From Zygaena filipendulae (Eukaryota; Arthropoda; Insecta; Lepidoptera; Zygaenidae), in assembly GCA_907165275.2 (NCBI GenBank), contig CAJRBF020000001.1, positions 62,001 through 126,000 of the forward strand: a DNA stretch of 64,000 nt, in the 5' to 3' direction. The notes beneath the pieces were generated by a model. It worked only from the letters and a program-made list of their open reading frames with translations, was not told where the DNA came from and ran no database searches. How positions within the stretch are numbered: the first letter of the stretch is position 1; every line of letters begins with the position of its first letter. A program made the translations under genes and the position numbers. This document shows, piece by piece, positions 10,366-20,871 of this stretch.

Positions 10366-11938
10366 CTTTAAATTAATTAGAAATTTTATGGAGCCTAGTC
10401 TTAGGCACAGCGAGTTTATCTTTATTTCTTAAGTTTAGATTATGTAAATCACTGTTTTTCTTAAAGTTGCCTAAATTTTTGTGAACATATAATAAATTCT
10501 CGTATATGTACTGAGAATGTACAGTCATTATTTTAAACTCGCTGAATTTAGTTCTTAGTGAATCTCGAGGGCCTAACTTATAGATTGCGCGAATAGCTCG
10601 CTTCTGCAACACAAATATAGACTCGATATCCGCGGCACTACCCCACAGCAGTATGCCGTATGACATAATGCTGTGGAAATAACTAAAATAAACTAAACGC
10701 GCGGTATTAATATCAGTAAGTTGTCGGATTTTCTTAACAGCATAAGCCGCCGAGCTTAATCTACCTGATAACTTTTTTATATGTGGGCCCCATTGTAATT
10801 TTGCATCTAATGTTATACCTAGAAAGACAGTTTCATCGACCATTTCCAAATCCTCATTATTGATCAGTACTCTGGTTTTCACTTGTTTAACATTTTTTGT
10901 CACAAATCTTACACATTTGGTTTTATTACGGTTTAGTAATAAGTTATTAGCATTAAACCAATGTACTATTTTGGAGAGATCATTGTTCACATCGTCTACA
11001 GCCGATTGCTGTCTATTAACCTTAAACACTAAAGATGTATCATCTGCAAACAATACTATCTCATGGTTGTCCCTCACTAGATAAGGTAAGTCATTTATAT
11101 AAACAAGGAACAGGAATGGTCCTAATATAGATCTTTGGGGTACTCCCATTACAACGGCAGAACCATGTGATCGTTTTCCGTTGACATCAACCCTTTGGAT
11201 CCTGTCACTCAAGTACGAAGTAAGAAGATCCAAAGCTACACCTCGTATTCCGTAATAGTGTAGTTTCCTGACCAAAGTTGTATGCTCAACACAATCAAAG
11301 GCCTTGGATAAATCACAAAACACTCCATAAGCATCACGTGACTCCTCCCAGGCTTCAAAAATATTTTCGATTAATTTAATTCCTGCATTAGTTGTAGAGC
11401 GACCACGAGTAAAACCGAACTGTTTATGATGCAGCAAGACGTTTTTATTAAAGTATGTGAGTAGTTGGCTAAGTATAAGCTTTTCAAATATTTTACTAAA
11501 TGTGGGTAGTACTGAAATTGGTCTAAAGTTAGTAGGGTCTGTTGTACTACCTGCTTTAAACAATGGTGTTATTTTACTATATTTCATTTGGTCAGGAAAC
11601 ACACCACAGTCTATACATTTATTAAATATATCAACTAAATCTAGTGCAATAATATCAATTAAGGAACTTATAATAGTAACAGAGATCCCCCACAGATCAG
11701 CTGTTTTTTTAAGATTTATTGTCTTAAACACCTTGAAGATATCATATACACTTACATGGCTAAAACTGAATTCACTAGAACATTCTGGAACATTTTCCTT
11801 AAGAAGTAACTCTGCAACGGGGGTAGAAGAGCCTAAAGTGCTGGTTAAAGAAACGGGTATTTTAGCGAAGAAGCTTTCAAACTCATTGGCGACTTCCAAA
11901 TCTGACTGAATGATTTTACCATTAACACATAGCTTAAA
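10366..11938 (-). pseudogene. LINE reverse transcriptase, 5'-truncated, second part of the split copy
   Basis: Minus-strand RT that resumes exactly where the 4086-4456 segment stops. It carries FRPISVLP, CDLSKAFDCVEH, GVPQRSILGP (the usual G after Q is R here) and FADDTSLVF, the RT signature of the CR1/Jockey group. It is nearly the same protein as the C-terminal 560 residues of the LINE at 31517-34669. Similarity ends at 11938 inside the linker before RT, so the endonuclease is missing, as expected from incomplete reverse transcription. GATC occurs at both outer flanks (4082-4085 and 11940-11943) and may be a short target duplication. Confidence 0.88.
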
Positions 11939-12336
11939 TGATCTGATCTGATGATGGAGCCAGAACCAGGATGTAGATACCCAAACATACCTAATGATGA
12001 AAAGTGCTGGGTTGAGTTTTTGACTCATTTGTTTCATTGTTTTGAGTACTATCTGATAGTACAAGCCCAGTTCAGCAAAAAAGCTTGAAATAAGTTTTTA
12101 TGAAAAATGACTCTATTTACTCTGTTATCTAGAAGTATGTCTTTTAGTCGAACTTAAGTTTTTGTTAGAACACTGGGCATGGAGGGACAGATAGAAGTTT
12201 TTTTTCCTTTTGTGGTGGCCTTCAAAATGAAACTGAATAAGTCTATTTTAACTAGTTTTTTTACATGTAATTGTATAGGTAAGTAACTATGAAATTCCAA
12301 AGTAATCTCAAAAAGAATATGTTATGTTCTGTGCAG
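11939..12336. other. Unassigned sequence, probably host intron or older repeat
   Basis: Nothing recognisable. It does not continue the gag of element F that lies on the other side of the LINE, so a deletion or rearrangement accompanied one of the insertions. Confidence 0.5.
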
Positions 12337-15300
12337 ATACCCGTCAAGCTCAGCCAAACATCACCCAAGAAACCCCTTCAGTACCAGAAAGTAAGTAAAT
12401 TGTAATGGTTTTTCAGGCTGGCTGACATACCTAATTAACTGCTTAGATTTGAATAGTAAGTTTTGTGAAACCCCGGGTAAGCAACAATTTTTTTTTAACT
12501 TTGCACTGGGCAAGACTGCTTATGCGTGCATTGTGTTAATAATTCTCATAGAACTGTTGTGGGTGTGAAAATGTAATACAAATAAAATTAATGTTTTTTG
12601 TCAACAGAGTCCCTGTCTTTACTGAATGTGGTAGACGGGCTTCCTGTCTTGACAAACAGTGTGCTGAAAGGTGAGATACACACATTTTGATTTTCACCGT
12701 TATGTTTGTGTGTGGAGTTCATTACTACGTTCCCTGCTACACTGTTAACAGCTCGGATGATTATCAGAAATGACATATTGATTGGATTCATCAGTATTTA
12801 TTTATATGTAAAGTACCTACTGGAAAAGTTCTGCATTGTTTATAGTATTGTTTTATGTTGTCAGATTTAGCAGAAGACTGCGAGGGGCGGCTAACACCGA
12901 TTGCACGCCTAGGTAGTCCTCGGTGCCGATATGAACAAACGCCGAATCTCGGCAGCGACGTGCCAGAAACGCCATCGCGTGTTCAAGGATTAACAGGTAG
13001 GTATTATACTACGATATATTACTTTTTATTCACTATTGGGAATTTTAGTACTCTCCCCATATTTTTGTTATAATGTAGTAATCACTAATGGCGGCTGTAC
13101 GTATCCGCCAGGACAGTACGAGACACAGGTTTATCCCTTTCTAACTTATCAAAAACTAGCAGTTGACCGCGAATTCGTCTGCCTAGATTTAGTTATCTCT
13201 GTCCCACGGTAACTAAGTATGAAACATTTTGAGGTAAAAGTAGTCTATGCCCTTCTCCAGGGTCATATCTACTTCTAGGTATACCAAAATTTATCAAATT
13301 AATTTAGCAGTTTGGATGTGAAATGGAAACAGATAGAGAGTTCCTTTCGCATTTATAATATTAGTATGGATGTATGGATGACTGAAATGGCGTGCCCATC
13401 TCGCTTTGTCTCGGCCAGTGTGTACAGTCGGCATAACATATATGCAAATATATCGTAACGACTAAAGTCATCAAATATACTAGCTCTCAAATCCTTGACA
13501 GTAAATAAATATCAGACAACCCCGCACAAATCGATCTAGTCCCAAAGGAGGCTTGTGTTATGGGTACAGTCAAGGACATTTGCCCTTGACTGTACTAGAC
13601 GACGATATACACTCTTATACACGATGGTTTTTAATCGGTGAACAGTAAGTAGTTTTTCTTAACATTTGAATGCCCAGCAATTAATTAGTAACCTTTTTTT
13701 TTTTCAAAAATAAACCACGTTTTTTACTTTCACCAACGCTAAAATGTAATAAGTCCAAAACTACTGTCATGTTAAAACCTTAGAAGTCTTCGCTTAAGGT
13801 TCATTTTTACTTGTCCCCTGTATTTAGGTAAATGGGTTTAATGCCTTTTCTGCGGAGTTATTTAACATCAGAGTATTTTTTTAGCGGTCTTCTTATGAAA
13901 CTGCAACTGATAAAGCACTTGCTGTTCACGAATTTAAAATCATCGTGTATAGATAAATGTATACTTATAGTAAGTAGTAAGACATCATTCATCATTACAC
14001 AAATGTTCGACCGGACGACCGGATAGCCTAGTGGTTAGCGACCCTGACTATGAAGCTAGAGGTCCCGGGTTTGGAATCCAAACTTTGGATGCTGGTAGGG
14101 GCATGTATTTGTATGATGAATATGAATGTTTGTTCTCGAGTCTTGGATGTTTGATATCTATTTAGGTATGTATTTATCTATATCGTCGTCTAGTACCCAT
14201 AACAAGCCTTCTTGAGCTTAATTTGGGACTAGATTGATTTGTGTGAGGTATTGATTTTGTGGTAGGTAGATTGGGTTGACTGATTTATTTAATTTGACCA
14301 CTTTGCACTTTCGTCACTACACTATTATTATCTGACTCTGACCCTACTTATAGGTACTGTTTATTATTTTTTAGGTTACCAAGCAAAAGTGCTGTCATTA
14401 TTGTCATGTATAAAAACACAAAATGATCAAATAATAAGCCTTTTAAAGCATACAGGCACATTGAAAGGGACTCTTAAACCGGAACTAAAATTCCCAATTC
14501 GAGATGCAGAGGAATTAAATACAATTGAACTATTATTGGAGAAAAAAGAAAATTATGATAATTTGGTAAGTTACAATACAATGACTCCTTATTGAACACC
14601 ACATAATAAGCATTACATAAAAAGATATGTAAGCGGCCTTGTAGCTTTTAGAGTGATCTCTTCCAGACAATTTACATAAGAAAGGACGGCTTGGAGCAGG
14701 TGGTGTAATTTATAGTTATTTAGTAGTAATAAAAAATACATAAACATGCATACAATACCTACACACTTACAAGATTATATGAAACGTTATTTCTAATCTT
14801 CACTCGTTTGGTCAGATCTGCAATTACTTTGCCATTTTACAAATATACATTATTTTGTTTGGAGTAGCCCGGATAAGAGAAGTCCGGGCAATGAGGGGTG
14901 AGGATGAGAAATAAGGATAAATACCTTTGAGAGCAGGTGCTGGTTCTCCTTCGGTTCTTCTTCGCGACGTTTCTATCACACTTAATTTTAATTACACCAT
15001 CAGTCAGTACACTTATTACACTAGGCCTAGTTTTGCGATGCGGTGCGGTGCGGTGCGGTTTTTTTGTTTATGCGCGGGCGCGGAGCGGTGTAGCTCGCCG
15101 TGGCGGCGGATGTACTCTCGGGTCGAGGGAACAGTTGGAACTGGGTGCGTGATGGGGATGGAATCAGTTATAAGGGATACAGATTCCATAGATTAGGTAT
15201 AGAGGTAGGTCGAGTGTAGGCGTGTGTGCGTATGCGGCGCAACCATACTCCCCGGCCTTGGAGTTCTTACTCCAACATGAATTAAAACTTACGCGGTAAG

Positions 15301-18300
15301 TACAATGACAACCCTTTGACTATTGAGTCTTAAAGGTGAAGCGAGTAAGTTATCATAAGAGAAGAGGTGAGGTGAGATATTTCACTCTCTGTGAGAAGTG
15401 AAGTGAGGTCCATTACGATAATAGATTAGCGGTGAATTATATTATAAAACTAAAGGTGCGGTTTTATAAGAGGGGTGCGGTTATAAGAGAGATGCGGTTA
15501 TAAAACAAAGGTACGTATATTATTTAAAAACTAAAACAAAAATAAAATATATAATGTAATATTAATAATGATATAAATAAGCTATATACTATTGAGTGGG
15601 AAGAGGACATACGCGGGTAACAGGCCGCACATAACTACCTGTCCCAGTCCTTAACTTCACAACGCGGACTATGCCGTCATTACCCGGATAGAGTTCTTCT
15701 ATCACGGCAAGAGGCCAAGCGAGCGGTGGGACATTGTCTTCGCGGATAACAACAACCTGGTTCAACTTTATTGGATTAGAGGGTGTGTTCCACTTGTCGT
15801 GACTTTGAAGGCTCGTGAGGTATTCTACATGCCATCGTTGGGGAGAGGAGCGTATCCACGCTAGTATGATTGTCGAGTCCGAGAGAGCCATTATTTTATT
15901 AATGGGGAGTCTTGTTTCAATGACAGACTGAACTGATTGAATCAGTAAAGCCAACAGGTGAGCGGCGCAAAGTTCGAGGCGGGCGAGAGTTAATTTTTTA
16001 AGCGGGGCGACGCGCGATTTCGCGCACAGCAGCGAGACATTCGAGGCGTGAGCATCTAGCGGGCCTATGCGTAAGTATATCACTGCGCCATAGCAACGTT
16101 CGCTGGCGTCAGCGAAACCGAGTAAGGTAACGTATGAATTTTCGACTATCCCTACGTGACGCGGTATTTTAATATTAGCGAGGTTTTCTAATTCCGTTTC
16201 TATCTGATTCCAGGTGTTCGCGATATCTGGAGGAGCGTCGTCATCCCAGGCGAGTTCGCGATCCCAACACTCCTGAATAAGAAGCTTCATCCCGGCGGTT
16301 AAAGGAGATAATAGACCGAGAGGGTCATAAAGCGATGCGGTTTTTGCGAGTATACTTCGTATAGTACATTTTTTTGTGTTTGAAATTGTTTCTACGCGGA
16401 ATGTAAAATAGTCGTGGGCGGGGTTCCATCTCAAACCTACTAGCTTCGTTTCCGAATCTGAATTAAATTTAATATCTTTAATAACGCGGCGTTGCTCTGG
16501 AATTTGTTGTAAAAATGTAGGCGAGTTTGAAATCCATTTGGTTAAATTAAAACAACCTTTTGAAAATAAATTTACGAGTTGATGATAAAGTTCGAGCGCT
16601 TTTTCGTCTGACTGTACAGAGTACATAAAATCGTCTGTATAAGAGAACTTTGAGGCAACACTAGCGGCCTCAGGATATTTATCACCTTCGTCGGTGATCA
16701 GCTGGCGGACGACTCGCATGGCAAGGTACGGTGAGCATGCTAAGCCGAATGAGACGCGTTGAAACTCATAAGTTTCAATGGGATCTGAGACGTGAAATCT
16801 AAATAATATTCTTTGGAAACAGCGGTGTTCAGTTTTTACTTTTAACTGAAAAAACATTTTTTCTAAATCAGCTGATATGACAACGGCGAAAATTCTTAAA
16901 TTTATAAGTAAGTCAAAAATGTTGGATTGTAGATTGGGTCCACAATGCAAGATATCATTAAGACTTTTCCCTGACGAGGTTTTACTACTAGCATCTAGTA
17001 CGATGCGTACTTTCCAGGTGTCTTTATCGGGGCGGTATACTGCGCGGTGCGGAATATAATAAGCGAGAGGCGAGGTTGCGGGTTCTGAGACTTTATTTAA
17101 AAAATCCTTATCGAGGTAATCGTTAATAGTAGCATTGTAGCTAGCGCGTAAATTATAATCCGAGTCTAACTTCCGTTCGAGGGACAACAGCCTCCGTTTG
17201 GCTGTCTGGTATGAGTTACCGAGTATGCTAGGATCTTCGCGGAATGGGAGTGAAACGGCATATCGGCCGTCGGGGTCGCGTGAAACATGTTTATTAAACA
17301 TTTGTTCGCATTCGAGGTCTTGTGGACTGTATAGTTTGCGGCTTTGAACAGATTCTAATTCCCAAAATTTTTGCAATGAATTATTTAAATTAAAATCACT
17401 AGTGTTGTTAGCAATAAAGGCGTGCAGCGCACGTTTTGTATTTTGCGATGAGTAGGTATCACATTCAACAGCTGATCCCATAACTAAATATCCGAGAGTG
17501 GATTGAATTGCGACTGCAGAGGAGCGGGGGTGAAGAACCTTTTGTGATAACAACAAATGTGGGAAAAGACCTGAACCTATGAGGCAATCAACTTCCGAGG
17601 GTAAATAAAATTCGTTGTCAGCTAGAGCAACGTCTCTAAAGAATTCTAAAGTTTGCATACTCAGTCTCGAGGTAGGTATATTACTTGTTATTCGTTCAAC
17701 AACCGAGGCTTTAATTGTGTATCTATAACGCGTATCGAATTTCGATTGAAAAGAGAGGGTAGTGTGACCTAGAATTGGTTGAGCTGTCACACCGATTCCT
17801 TGAACCAACGAAGGTTCGTAAGTAATCATCAGATTGAGACGATCACAACAAGGTTTTGTGATAAAATTGGCGGTTGAACCAGTATCCAACAATAAGCGTA
17901 TTGTTCTTTGAACGTTCGCGGTATTTAATACGATAACGCGGGCGGTGGGTAATATATCACACAGTTTATTATTACTTCTACTTGACATCTCCGAAGTGAA
18001 CAAACAGTTATTTCTTTCACACTGATTATTGTTCTCAATGTTTACAGGTTCACTATTCCGAGAAGGTGTTGACTGATGAGGGGTGCCACTTGGACCTTTT
18101 CGATAATTAAGCGGGTGTGTTGAGTGAGTTGTGGGCGATGCTGTTGCTAGCTCGTTCACACTCGTTTCGATTAGCGGTTGCGCGGGCGCAATCACATGCG
18201 CGCGAGGATGCATTTCGTCGCTGGGGCGACGTTCAAGTGGCGACTGCCGATTAGTTTGAAGATTAACGATATGCGGTCGTCGTATTTCAAAATCATTTAA

Positions 18301-20869
18301 GTGCAAAAGGGAATGGTGCTTTTTATTGCACTTAACACAAGTTCGTGTCGAACGACATATTTTAGTGTCGTGGAAACCTAAACAGTTTTTACAAAATGAG
18401 AATTTATTAACAATTTCATGTCGCGATGGCGGGTCTAAGTCAATAAATTTTTGACAAAAGTAAAGTGGATGCCTAATTTTGTTACAAACACTGCAATTGC
18501 TTTTTGTTTCGTTGATTACGAGCGATTGGAAGGATTTGTTCTTAATAGAGGGTCGTACTTGCAACGAGCGAGAGGGGAAGATATCACTAGCGTGAGTTTG
18601 AGGTTTAGTTTGCAAGTAAGAGCGAGAGAGTATTTTAGATTGTTCTCGAATGAACTTTTGAAAGAATTCGAAAGTAGGTATATCAGAACCTAGCGAGTTG
18701 CGTGTATATTGTTCGAACAAATTAATAGTTTCCTTGTCTAGTTTACTGAGACCTATGTGAAGTACAATGAAATCGGCTAGGTTGTCGATTTTTAGAAGTT
18801 TTAAAGCGGATACTGAGGCGCAATAATGTTCAACGATTGAATCTAAATTTTGATGAGATGCGTGAGTAATAGGTTTGTATTTAAATATTTTTTGTAAGTA
18901 TTGCGTAGCGAGCGTTCGTACGTCTTGGTACCTCTCAACGAGTAGGCTCCAAATTATGTTGTAATTGGAAGCGATGGGTACTACTCCCGCGGTAACGGAT
19001 AATGCAGATCCCGACAATTTCGATACTAAGTATTGAATGCGTTCTGCGTCAGTGAGATGTTCATTATCATGAATCATTTCTTTAAAGTTTTGATAAAATA
19101 GCGGCCAATTGGTCGGGTCTCCGTTGAATGAAACTAAATCTAAGACAGGCAGTTTGTGCTTGGGCTTAGAGATAGATATAGAATTAGTCTCTTTGTGAGA
19201 TTGAGCGAGGGATTCTTCGACACTTTTTATGTGACAATATAATTCATCAAACGCTTCTATAGCTTTAAATGAGGGATTATAATTAGCGTTGAGGGAAATA
19301 TTAGTAAAATTAATGTCATGAACAACTTGCGTGTATTCTTGTCTAATCTTCGCGAGGGTTTTTGTGCGGACGAGGAACTGCTGCTGTTCATCGGCAGTTG
19401 AGGTCGACTTACTCAAGTCGTATGCATTTTGCAAAATTGAGAATAGACTTTGACGTTTCGCCTCTAAAATAGTTAAAGTCGTCATTGTTTTTATGCGGAT
19501 GCGGCGCGGAAAAATTAATATTTAAATTAAAATATTAAAGCGGGTGCGGAAAAATATTAATATTCAATTTAAATTGTTAAAGCGGGTGCGGAAAAATATT
19601 AATATTTAATTTAATTTAAAATATTATTTAGCGGGTGCGGTATGCGGTATGGTCAGCCTAGGTTGTGTGTACTTGTTATGTGTAAATGGTGTTTAGATAA
19701 TGAAATATGATGAGGATGCGGTGTGTAATAGAATCTTGCGGATAATTAAAAAGGAAATATGATGGATTTTGTCGCGATTGGACCGAAAAAGGGATAGATA
19801 CGGCTCGATTGGACCAAAAGTATGGAGTAGCCCGGATAAGAGAAGTCCGGGCAATGAGGGGTGAGGATGAGAAATAAGGATAAATACCTTTGAGAGCAGG
19901 TGCTGGTTCTCCTTCGGTTCTTCTTCGCGACGTTTCTATCACACTTAATTTTAATAACACCATCAGTCAGTACACTTATTACACTAGGCCTAGTTTTGCG
20001 ATGCGGTGCGGTGCGGTGCGGTTTTTTTGTTTATGCGCGGGCGCGGAGCGGTGTAGCTCGCCGTGGCGGCGGATGTACTCTCGGGTCGAGGGAACAGTTG
20101 GAACTGGGTGCGTGATGGGGATGGAATCAGTTATAAGGGATACAGATTCCATAGATTAGGTATAGAGGTAGGTCGAGTGTAGGCGTGTGTGCGTATGCGG
20201 CGCAACCATTGTTTATTACAGGTTTCATACATGAGAACTCTTGGAGGCAGGGACATTTCCAGCAAAGTGTCTAGGATAATGAAATTTTGTTTCACTGACC
20301 AGCTAGCTGAACAGTATAACTTCTATGGGAAGAGATCCAACAAAAAGCCATTCTGCCAACTGCGACTGCGCGAGTGTATCGTGGGTAAGTTTAACATAAC
20401 ACTTAACTGTTAGGCTCAAAATATTTCGGAGGTTAGTTCAGAGTTTAAAAACCGTGGTAGCTTCGTGGTTTCAACAGCATCCTCTCGAGCAGAAGGTCGT
20501 TTGCTGGAACCCCATGTGTTTTGTAATTTATCGTGAGCTCTTCGTTGAAAGAAAACATCGGGAGGAAACCTGCACAGCTAGTTCAATGTTGTATGTGCAC
20601 TGACCAGGCCCGACTGGGAAATATAGCCCAAGCCCTATCAATTTGAGAGGTGACCCGTGCCCAGCAGTGGGGCATACGCTGGAGATGAAGTTTTAATTTT
20701 GGGCAGTCACATCATTAGTCGTAGTAATCATTAACAATTGTATTATATCTTTGTAGAAGGAGTTGTCACTACAACATCTGGGTCTACAGCTAAGGAAGTA
20801 GAAGATGCAATTAAAATTTGGCTAAAACATGCCCCTGAAAGATTGAAGAAAATAAATAAACAAAAATAA
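12337..20869 (+). CDS. DUF4806-domain protein, six exons seen, intron 5 invaded by element B
   Basis: Exons are 12337-12390, 12608-12670, 12865-12996, 14375-14565, 20222-20384 and 20757-20869. Each is bounded by AG and GT (GTAAGT, GTGAGA, GTAGGT, GTAAGT, GTAAGT), and codon phase is continuous across all five introns without a stop, which is strong evidence for a real gene. The encoded protein has a Ser/Pro-rich N-terminal part and then a module with FPIRDAEELNTIE, LGGRDISSKVSRIMKFCFTD and a C-terminal IKIWLKHAPERLKK, which I recognise as DUF4806. The first exon is not in view. The stop at 20867-20869 is 2 bp before the transposase ATG on the same strand. DUF4806 function is unknown; the neighbourhood suggests an accessory protein of a DNA transposon (inference). 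Confidence 0.75.
13500..13620 (-). repeat. SINE tail fragment, inverted, in intron 3
   Basis: Read on the minus strand it gives GTCTAGTAC...ACCCATAACACAAGCC...TTGGGACTAGAT, the 3' body of the SINE at 14012. It is interrupted by a short palindrome at 13565-13594 with 11-bp arms and an 8-nt loop. Confidence 0.65.
14012..14290 (+). mobile_element. tRNA-derived SINE in intron 3 of the DUF4806 gene
   Basis: Starts with a tRNA-like head: an A-box-like TAGCCTAGTGGTTAGCG and a B-box-like GGTCCCGGGTTTGGAATCC, spaced as in a pol III promoter. A body ending in GTCGTCTAGTACCCATAACAAGCC and TTGGGACTAG follows. That body is of a kind widespread in lepidopteran genomes (from memory, not searched). It lacks a full cloverleaf, so it is not a tRNA gene. 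Confidence 0.75.
14860..15245 (-). repeat. 3' LTR of element B
   Basis: 386 bp, matching 19823-20208 except one base (AATTACACC against AATAACACC). Contains a (TGCGG)n run. Confidence 0.95.
15246..15588 (-). other. 3' untranslated region and polypurine tract of element B
   Basis: On the minus strand a purine-rich GGCCGGGGAGTAT abuts the 3' LTR and is the likely polypurine tract. The rest is non-coding, with short direct repeats of GGTGCGGTTATAA type. Confidence 0.6.
15589..19485 (-). CDS. gag-pol: Gag-Pol polyprotein of BEL/Pao element B, lacking integrase
   Basis: A 1298-codon frame. DUF1759 near residues 115-260; Cys/His knuckles at about 340-410 (CSVCNKIRHPLYFC, CVKCNKKHHSLLH); retropepsin LLLDTGSTANFIT near 538; RT with VRIVLDASSK and the active-site YTDD near 948; a peptidase A17/RNase H region with LGFADASERCYGAV near 1128 and ALSDSTIILAWI. 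Near 1218 the frame passes from SSPQRW directly to the DUF5641-type C-terminus (VVIREDNVPPLAWPL). The whole integrase, including its zinc motif and DDE core, is gone without breaking the frame. The near-identical LTRs show that the deleted form itself was copied and integrated, presumably with integrase supplied in trans. Confidence 0.92.
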   Translation of the reverse strand: MTTLTILEAKRQSLFSILQNAYDLSKSTSTADEQQQFLVRTKTLAKIRQEYTQVVHDINFTNISLNANYNPSFKAIEAFDELYCHIKSVEESLAQSHKETNSISISKPKHKLPVLDLVSFNGDPTNWPLFYQNFKEMIHDNEHLTDAERIQYLVSKLSGSALSVTAGVVPIASNYNIIWSLLVERYQDVRTLATQYLQKIFKYKPITHASHQNLDSIVEHYCASVSALKLLKIDNLADFIVLHIGLSKLDKETINLFEQYTRNSLGSDIPTFEFFQKFIREQSKILSRSYLQTKPQTHASDIFPSRSLQVRPSIKNKSFQSLVINETKSNCSVCNKIRHPLYFCQKFIDLDPPSRHEIVNKFSFCKNCLGFHDTKICRSTRTCVKCNKKHHSLLHLNDFEIRRPHIVNLQTNRQSPLERRPSDEMHPRAHVIAPAQPLIETSVNELATASPTTHSTHPLNYRKGPSGTPHQSTPSRNSEPVNIENNNQCERNNCLFTSEMSSRSNNKLCDILPTARVIVLNTANVQRTIRLLLDTGSTANFITKPCCDRLNLMITYEPSLVQGIGVTAQPILGHTTLSFQSKFDTRYRYTIKASVVERITSNIPTSRLSMQTLEFFRDVALADNEFYLPSEVDCLIGSGLFPHLLLSQKVLHPRSSAVAIQSTLGYLVMGSAVECDTYSSQNTKRALHAFIANNTSDFNLNNSLQKFWELESVQSRKLYSPQDLECEQMFNKHVSRDPDGRYAVSLPFREDPSILGNSYQTAKRRLLSLERKLDSDYNLRASYNATINDYLDKDFLNKVSEPATSPLAYYIPHRAVYRPDKDTWKVRIVLDASSKTSSGKSLNDILHCGPNLQSNIFDLLINLRIFAVVISADLEKMFFQLKVKTEHRCFQRILFRFHVSDPIETYEFQRVSFGLACSPYLAMRVVRQLITDEGDKYPEAASVASKFSYTDDFMYSVQSDEKALELYHQLVNLFSKGCFNLTKWISNSPTFLQQIPEQRRVIKDIKFNSDSETKLVGLRWNPAHDYFTFRVETISNTKKCTIRSILAKTASLYDPLGLLSPLTAGMKLLIQECWDRELAWDDDAPPDIANTWNQIETELENLANIKIPRHVGIVENSYVTLLGFADASERCYGAVIYLRIGPLDAHASNVSLLCAKSRVAPLKKLTLARLELCAAHLLALLIQSVQSVIETRLPINKIMALSDSTIILAWIRSSPQRWHVEYLTSLQSHDKWNTPSNPIKLNQVVVIREDNVPPLAWPLAVIEELYPGNDGIVRVVKLRTGTGSYVRPVTRVCPLPTQ
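19500..19640. repeat. Short tandem repeats in the leader of element B
   Basis: Three to four imperfect copies of a 54-58-bp unit combining GCGGGTGCGGAAAAA with an AT-rich ATTAATATTTAA stretch, just upstream of the gag start. Confidence 0.8.
19802..19817 (-). promoter_or_regulatory. Possible primer binding site of element B
   Basis: On the minus strand TGGTCCAATCGAGCCG lies a few bases inside the 5' LTR. It begins with the TGG complementary to tRNA CCA and resembles the tRNA-Tyr-type site of element F apart from an internal difference. Weak evidence. Confidence 0.35.
19823..20208 (-). repeat. 5' LTR of element B
   Basis: 386 bp, matching 14860-15245. Confidence 0.95.
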
Positions 20870-20871
20870 AC

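Larger units (their letters stand above)
14860..20208 (-). mobile_element. BEL/Pao LTR retrotransposon B, very recent insertion, integrase deleted
   Basis: 386-bp LTRs (14860-15245 and 19823-20208) begin TGG and end CCA, and I find a single base difference between them. The target duplication TTGTT is at 14855-14859 and 20209-20213. Removing the element rejoins an intron whose 3' splice site is only 13 bp from the insertion. The minus-strand gag-pol is open over 1298 codons but has lost integrase. Confidence 0.95.

Noticed and set aside
14012..14085. Possible tRNA gene from A-box and B-box motifs
   Set aside because: No acceptor or anticodon stems can be formed, and a long SINE body follows. 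It is the tRNA-related head of a SINE.
14927..15196. Paired short ORFs at 14927-15196 and 19890-20159 as a duplicated small gene
   Set aside because: Both lie inside the two LTRs of element B and are identical only because the LTRs are. No protein features.
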